Assembly: GCA_013698395.1 (NCBI GenBank)
Contig: JACCUZ010000063.1
Span: 1 to 17,593 of the forward strand
Length of the DNA: 17,593 nt
Reading direction: 5' to 3'
Source: Sporichthyaceae bacterium
Lineage (GTDB): Bacteria; Actinomycetota; Actinomycetes; JACCUZ01
In this document: in pieces, positions 13,953-17,593 of the stretch
Position numbering within the stretch: position 1 is the stretch's first letter
How the letters are laid out: every line of letters starts with the position of its first letter
The notes under the pieces: model-generated
Database searches by the model: none
Told to the model about the DNA's origin: nothing
Seen by the model: the letters and a program-made list of their open reading frames with translations, nothing else
Translations under genes and position numbers: made by a program

Positions 13953-15466
13953 CGCGGTGTCGAAGCCGACGGAACGGTCGTGCCGTGGCTCGGTTCGTCG
14001 AGTGCCGATCTCCGGTCGGTGAAGCGAACCACGGCGGGTTCGGACTCGTGACGCCAGAGCAACCCGAGCGCGATCATGAGGACGAACGTAGGCAGCGTGA
14101 GCAGGTCGTAGGCGAACATCACCGTGACGTAGAAGACCACGACCGCGCACAGCGCGGTGGCGTCGCGGCTCGTGCCGCGCAGCCCGACGACGAGACGGCG
14201 GCCGAGGAACCCGAAGAACCATGCGGCGCCGACGAGCCCGTGACCGAAGACCAGCAGCCACAGGTGGCCCTGCGTCCCGATCTGCGGCGGCGAGCAGCCA
14301 GGGCAGGCTTCGCTCGATGCACCGGCGATCGAGTAGAAGTTGCCGGCGACCTCCCGAGACCCGCCGAACCCGAGAATCGGCGACTCCTCCCAGGCGATCG
14401 CGACCGCTCGGTTGGCCAGCTCAGTCCGGCCTTCGTTGCTGTGCTGGTTCTCGAACCGCTCGGTCACCAGGTCGCCGAGCGGAGTAGCGCCGAGCAGCGC
14501 GCCAGTGAGCACGGCCGCACCGAGGACACCACTCATCGCAGCGAGCCGGCCCATCAGCGCCAGCCGCACCGCGACGAAGATCGCAACGACGACGAGCCCC
14601 AACCACAGGCCGCGGTTGAGGCTGAAGATTACCGGCGGCACCGAGACCAGCGCGACGAACGGGAACACCCGGCGGCGCCAGCCAGCGTGCGCCCCGGTCC
14701 AGGCCAGCACGAAGAACGGAGCGAGCAGGCCGTAGTTCGCACCCCAGTCGTTCGCGTAGACGAATGGTGCGGACGATCTCGTCACCTCGATGCCGATGTC
14801 CTGCAGCTGGGCCAGGTTCGGGTGGATGAGGACCGAGAGAAAGTCGTTGGAGCGCACACCCGCCGGCAGGACGATCTCGAGAACCGAGCGGACCGGCACG
14901 TTCGGCGCCAGGTACCCGATGTAGCCGCCGACCACGGTCACGAGGAACATCCAGGCCAGCAGGCGGTAGACCCGCTGGTCGCTGAGCTGGCTGCGTCTGA
15001 GGTTGCCGACGTAGAGGAGCACGACCGTCACCGCCGCGTACCACGCGAGGCGATAACCGAAGGGCACGAGGCGGTCGAGCCCGGCGACTGCCAGCGTGCC
15101 GCTGGGTTGGACCCAGAGCACCGTGACGCCCGCGGTGGCCCAGGCCAGGAAGAGCAGCCACAACGCAAAGCCGGAGGGCAACCTGATGTGCCGCAGCGCG
15201 AGCAGATAGCCCAGCATCGGGACCGCGGCCACCAGCGGCGCGAACACGGCGACCCCGCCGATCCACCACAGCGGGTAGCCGACGAACAGCAGCACGAGCG
15301 GCCAGCCAGGAAGCAGCTCGACCGGTCGGTGGCTGGCGAGCCGTCGGCGTGCACGGGCCACGAGATGGGGGGCTCGGCCGGCGCCGACCGTGGTCGGTCC
15401 TGTGCCGGCGAGCACGTCCGCATCCGCCGTGCCTCTCCACGGCGACGCCGTTTCCACTGGCGTCAC
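13949..15466 (-). CDS. O-antigen ligase/Wzy-type polysaccharide polymerase
   Basis: Protein of 505 aa with about 11-12 membrane segments and a large extracytoplasmic loop in the C-terminal half (about 340-420). SLNRGLWLGLVVVAIFVAVR (about 310) is the S-R-G-x-x-x-G helix of the O-antigen ligase/polymerase domain, and GHLWLLVFGHGLVGAAWF (about 425-442) matches its H-x-x-x-L-x-x-x-x-x-G-x-x-G element. It should polymerise flipped repeat units in the periplasmic-side space; ligation to a carrier is the alternative. The GTG at 15466 is chosen because GGAGG (15476-15480 on the minus strand) lies 9 bases upstream. The frame stays open to 15616 but that part is not membrane-like and has no ribosome binding site. 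The stop overlaps the sulfotransferase start (ATGA). Confidence 0.87.
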   Translation of the reverse strand: MTPVETASPWRGTADADVLAGTGPTTVGAGRAPHLVARARRRLASHRPVELLPGWPLVLLFVGYPLWWIGGVAVFAPLVAAVPMLGYLLALRHIRLPSGFALWLLFLAWATAGVTVLWVQPSGTLAVAGLDRLVPFGYRLAWYAAVTVVLLYVGNLRRSQLSDQRVYRLLAWMFLVTVVGGYIGYLAPNVPVRSVLEIVLPAGVRSNDFLSVLIHPNLAQLQDIGIEVTRSSAPFVYANDWGANYGLLAPFFVLAWTGAHAGWRRRVFPFVALVSVPPVIFSLNRGLWLGLVVVAIFVAVRLALMGRLAAMSGVLGAAVLTGALLGATPLGDLVTERFENQHSNEGRTELANRAVAIAWEESPILGFGGSREVAGNFYSIAGASSEACPGCSPPQIGTQGHLWLLVFGHGLVGAAWFFGFLGRRLVVGLRGTSRDATALCAVVVFYVTVMFAYDLLTLPTFVLMIALGLLWRHESEPAVVRFTDRRSALDEPSHGTTVPSASTPR

Positions 15467-15614
15467 CGCCACAGACCTCCATAGGACGAACGACAAGTTG
15501 ATCAGCCGCCATCGCCGGACGACGACTACGGCTCCCGCCGAAGCGTTGCACACAAGATCGCGTGAGGTCGGGCGAATGCGGACGACGACCTCGCGGCGAC
15601 GCTCGCTCGGCACC

Positions 15615-15632
15615 AACTCGAGGCGACGAGTT
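15615..15632. promoter_or_regulatory. Inverted repeat in the leader of the polymerase gene
   Basis: AACTCG (15615-15620) and CGAGTT (15627-15632) are exact complements with a 6-base spacer, in the 178-base stretch between the polymerase start and the transposon remnant. That stretch holds no recognisable gene and should contain the polymerase promoter, but no clear hexamers are visible. Confidence 0.25.
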
Positions 15633-15644
15633 CGTGGATTCGTC

Positions 15645-15706
15645 TCGGTGACTCACGTCAAGATGCCCGCGTGGTCGCTGTCGTTGACTCTCGTCAGGAT
15701 GCCCGC
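15645..15706. repeat. Two direct repeats at the left end of the insertion sequence
   Basis: A 26-base unit at 15645-15670 and 15681-15706 matches at 23 of 26 positions (core GACTCACGTCAAGATGCCC versus GACTCTCGTCAGGATGCCC), with a 36-base period. The second copy contains the stop codon of the transposase. Confidence 0.8.
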
Positions 15707-16904
15707 TTGGCGGGGCTGGCCGGGCGGGGCTGTCTGGTTCGGGAGAGGTAGACGGCGTTCTGCTTCCCGCGGCGGGTGATGTTCTTGTGTGCGACGCGGG
15801 TGAGCAGGGTGGCTTGCAGGTCGGTGACGTCGCGCCGGGCTTGGGCGGGGGTGGTCGTGGCGTGGCGTCTCTCGAGCGGCCGGCGGTCGGTGTCGTCGAG
15901 GACGTCGGGGTGGCCGAGCAGCCGCTGGTAGGGCGTTTGTGCGGTGTCGTAGCGCTTGGTGATCCTCGCCCCGACCCGGGTCTTGCTGGCCAGCTTCTGT
16001 TGTGGGGTGAACAGGTTGGTCAGCGGGGACAGCGCGGTCCAGATCTGGTTCAGCAGGCCCATCTCGGCTGCTGTCTCGTAGCGCCAGTAGCCGACGGTGC
16101 GGCGGGCGACTGCCCAGTTCTTCTGCTCGACGTGGCAGCCGTCGTTGCTGTTGTTCGGGCGGGACCGGGTGAAGGTGATCCGCTGTTCGGTGCACCACCG
16201 CAGCAGGTGGTAGTTGATGAACTCCGACCCGTTGTCGGAGTCGATGCCCAGCAGCGGGAACGGCAAGCTGGCCTGGATCTCGACCAGCGCCGCGACACCC
16301 ACTTGGCGGCCTTGTTCCGCACGGTGCGGTTCTCGGTCCAGCCGGTGGCGATGTCAGTGACGGTGAGGGTGTAGCAGAACTCGCCGTTGAGGTCACCGCC
16401 GTCGTGCCCGACCAGGTCGACCTCGACGAACCCGGGCCGTTTGTCGTCCCAGTCCGCCCAGGTCCGCATCGGGATCTGCGTCTTGAGCAGCCCGCCGGGC
16501 TTGGTCAGCGACCGGCCGCGGCAGACCTGCAGCTCGGCCCGGTCTGGCGCAAGCCGCCGGTCGATGGTGGCCGCCGACATCGCCACCAGCTGGGCAACGA
16601 GTGCGTCGTCGATGTCGAGCTCGCCATGGCGGCGCAACGAGGCGACCAACTCGCTCATGATCGGGGCGAGCCGTTTCCCAGTCGGGCCGTCGAGCACCGC
16701 CCACACCTTGCGCAACGCGTCGATGACCTCCGGCCCGTAGGTGAGCACCGGGGCGCGAGCGCGCCGCACGGTGGGCGGCGCGCCGGCCACCGCGACCCGC
16801 AGCGCCTTGCGGGCGTGATCGCGATGCCACTCGTTGACCTCGACCAGATGGTCCAAGATCGCGGCCTTCTCAGCCTTGGATCGCTTCGCGTACTTGCGCA
16901 CCAT
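15694..16904 (-). pseudogene. DDE transposase (rve/integrase-core type), broken by a one-base deletion
   Basis: The two reading frames together give about 403 aa, close to full length. The first part (16904 to about 16297) has an N-terminal helical DNA-binding region (YAKRSKAEKAAILDHLVEVN), then VEVDLVGHDGGDLNGEFCYT with the first catalytic aspartate. The second part (about 16302 to 15694) has GIDSDNGSEFINYHLL with the second aspartate and RPNNSNDGCHVEQKN with the last acidic residue. The frame changes at KWV, where GTGTCGCGG would read V-F-A-A if one T were restored (GTGTTCGCG), fitting the homologous K-W-V-F-x-A-L seen in this family. There is no slippery heptamer, so a deletion (or a sequencing error) is more likely than programmed frameshifting. 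Members are often labelled ISNCY or IS481-like; I cannot place it more exactly. The coding frame stays open a little upstream of the ATG, so the N-terminus may be trimmed. Confidence 0.85.
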
Positions 16905-16954
16905 CGCCGCGGTGACCTGGCTGCAGGTGCTCGCCAGGCACGATCTGAATCACG

Positions 16955-17593
16955 TCAAGGGGTGAAGGTGATCACAATCTGGTCGACCGTGGTGGTGACC
17001 GAGAACGGGACGACGTCGACGACGCCGATCGCGTAGGTCAGCTCATCGCCGAGGTAGTAGGCAATCTGGACGTGCTTGATCAACTGCTGGTCGGGCAGTA
17101 GGTCGACGGCGACCTCGTCGGCCAGGCCCTGGTCGCCCTCAGGGTCGGCGGACTCGAGCACAAGCTCCAGGAACGCGTTTCCCTCGACGAGCACGGGCTC
17201 GCCGTCGATGCGGACCGCATCGACGTAGCGCAGCCGGTATCCGGGCGTCCCGCCCTCCGTGTCGATCACGATCCGCTCCGCACCGTCGGCGTCGTCGACC
17301 TCGACGGCCACCACGCGGATCACCTCGGTGGGCGGGGCGTCGCTCCGGTCGGCGGTGGACGCGACGGTCGGTGCAACCGTCGTGGCCGGCGGCGCAAGCC
17401 CGGTCGAGGGTGGACTCTCGGCCGGGAACGTGACGGACGGCTCTCGCGAAGCGCCGGCGCTCGGCGACGGGTCGCTCGCGGCGGTGTGCGTCGGGCTGCC
17501 CGTGGTCGACGGCGTCGCCGTGCCCTCTGGGTCGTCGCTGCACGCAGTCAGGAGGATCAGCGCACATGCCAGCGCCGCACCCGCCCGTCCCGT
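16955..17593 (-). CDS. Secreted lipoprotein, AMIN-like domain (5' end beyond the window)
   Basis: The frame is open from the window edge to a TGA at 16955-16957, 212 visible residues. It begins inside a signal peptide: AGAALACALILLTAC, with the lipobox L-T-A-C placing the lipidated cysteine at visible residue 18. A Thr/Ser/Pro-rich, unstructured linker follows (about 19-90), then a compact beta-rich domain of about 120 residues with PGYRLRYVDAVRIDG and VEGNAFLELVLESA, and a final IAYYLGDELTYAIGVVDVVPFSV. This pattern resembles actinobacterial lipoproteins with an AMIN-like domain, which act at the cell surface; the precise role is unknown. The start codon lies left of the gene's visible part, outside the window. 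The stop codon falls within the 16947-16960 repeat copy, so the insertion sequence may have supplied it and trimmed the C-terminus by a few residues. Confidence 0.8.
   Translation of the reverse strand, partial: TGRAGAALACALILLTACSDDPEGTATPSTTGSPTHTAASDPSPSAGASREPSVTFPAESPPSTGLAPPATTVAPTVASTADRSDAPPTEVIRVVAVEVDDADGAERIVIDTEGGTPGYRLRYVDAVRIDGEPVLVEGNAFLELVLESADPEGDQGLADEVAVDLLPDQQLIKHVQIAYYLGDELTYAIGVVDVVPFSVTTTVDQIVITFTP

Larger units (their letters stand above)
15645..16960 (-). mobile_element. Insertion sequence remnant with rve-type DDE transposase
   Basis: The element is inferred from a frameshifted transposase flanked by copies of one motif. Two copies lie at 15645-15706 and a shorter copy of 14 bases (12 matching) lies at 16947-16960. 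The exact 10-mer TCACGTCAAG is at both 15653-15662 and 16950-16959, in the same orientation. No ordinary terminal inverted repeats were found, so the exact ends are uncertain; the direct copies could be transposase-binding sites or a target duplication. The element separates the polysaccharide locus from the lipoprotein gene. Confidence 0.6.

Noticed and set aside
13943..15484. 513-codon open frame on the plus strand opposite the polymerase
   Set aside because: Highly charged composition typical of an antisense shadow; the opposite strand encodes a convincing multi-pass membrane protein.
1..17593. CRISPR array, tRNA, rRNA, phage or toxin-antitoxin genes
   Set aside because: No regularly spaced repeat array, no recognisable structural RNA and no such proteins were found on reading both strands.

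Overview
The window is high-GC DNA with GTG/TTG starts, strong G-rich ribosome binding sites and many 1-4 base start/stop overlaps. This fits a high-GC actinobacterium (Actinomycetota; a Nocardioides-like relative is plausible, but I cannot fix the genus from sequence alone). Nearly all of it is an exopolysaccharide or capsule locus of the Wzx/Wzy type. It has an insertion-sequence remnant and a partial lipoprotein gene at the right-hand edge.

Layout. 67-2345 (+): an initiating polyprenyl-phosphate sugar-1-phosphate transferase, translationally coupled to an unrecognised multi-pass membrane protein. 2288-5643 (-): a Wzz-type protein with a degenerate kinase-like C-terminal half, then a Wzx-type flippase (ATGA overlap). 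5861-7830 (+): a PssD/Alg14-like glycosyltransferase subunit, then a protein that fuses the PssE/Alg13-like partner to a sulfotransferase (GTGA overlap). 7895-8878 (-): a family 2 glycosyltransferase. 8942-9922 (+): a second sulfotransferase. 9961-12035 (-): an APH-fold phosphotransferase coupled to a second, kinase-less Wzz-type protein. 12339-13082 (+): a SAM-dependent methyltransferase. 13083-15466 (-): an O-antigen ligase/Wzy-type polymerase coupled to a third sulfotransferase. 15645-16960: a DDE transposase element inactivated by a one-base deletion. 16955-17593 (-, runs off the window): a secreted lipoprotein resembling actinobacterial AMIN-like lipoproteins.

How it works together (inference). 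The initiating transferase would load the first sugar onto undecaprenyl phosphate. PssD/PssE and the GT2 enzyme would extend the repeat unit, with other glycosyltransferases probably outside the window. The flippase would export it, the ligase/polymerase would polymerise it and the two Wzz-like proteins would set chain length. Three different sulfotransferases, a methyltransferase and a phosphotransferase suggest a heavily decorated, sulfated polysaccharide. One sulfotransferase is physically joined to the catalytic glycosyltransferase subunit. A sulfated Wzy-type polysaccharide made by a GT-sulfotransferase fusion is the most promising candidate here for an undescribed system.

No rRNA, tRNA, CRISPR array or origin was seen. 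The non-coding stretches are short (the longest is about 300 bases). Several hold hairpins or short repeats, noted individually.
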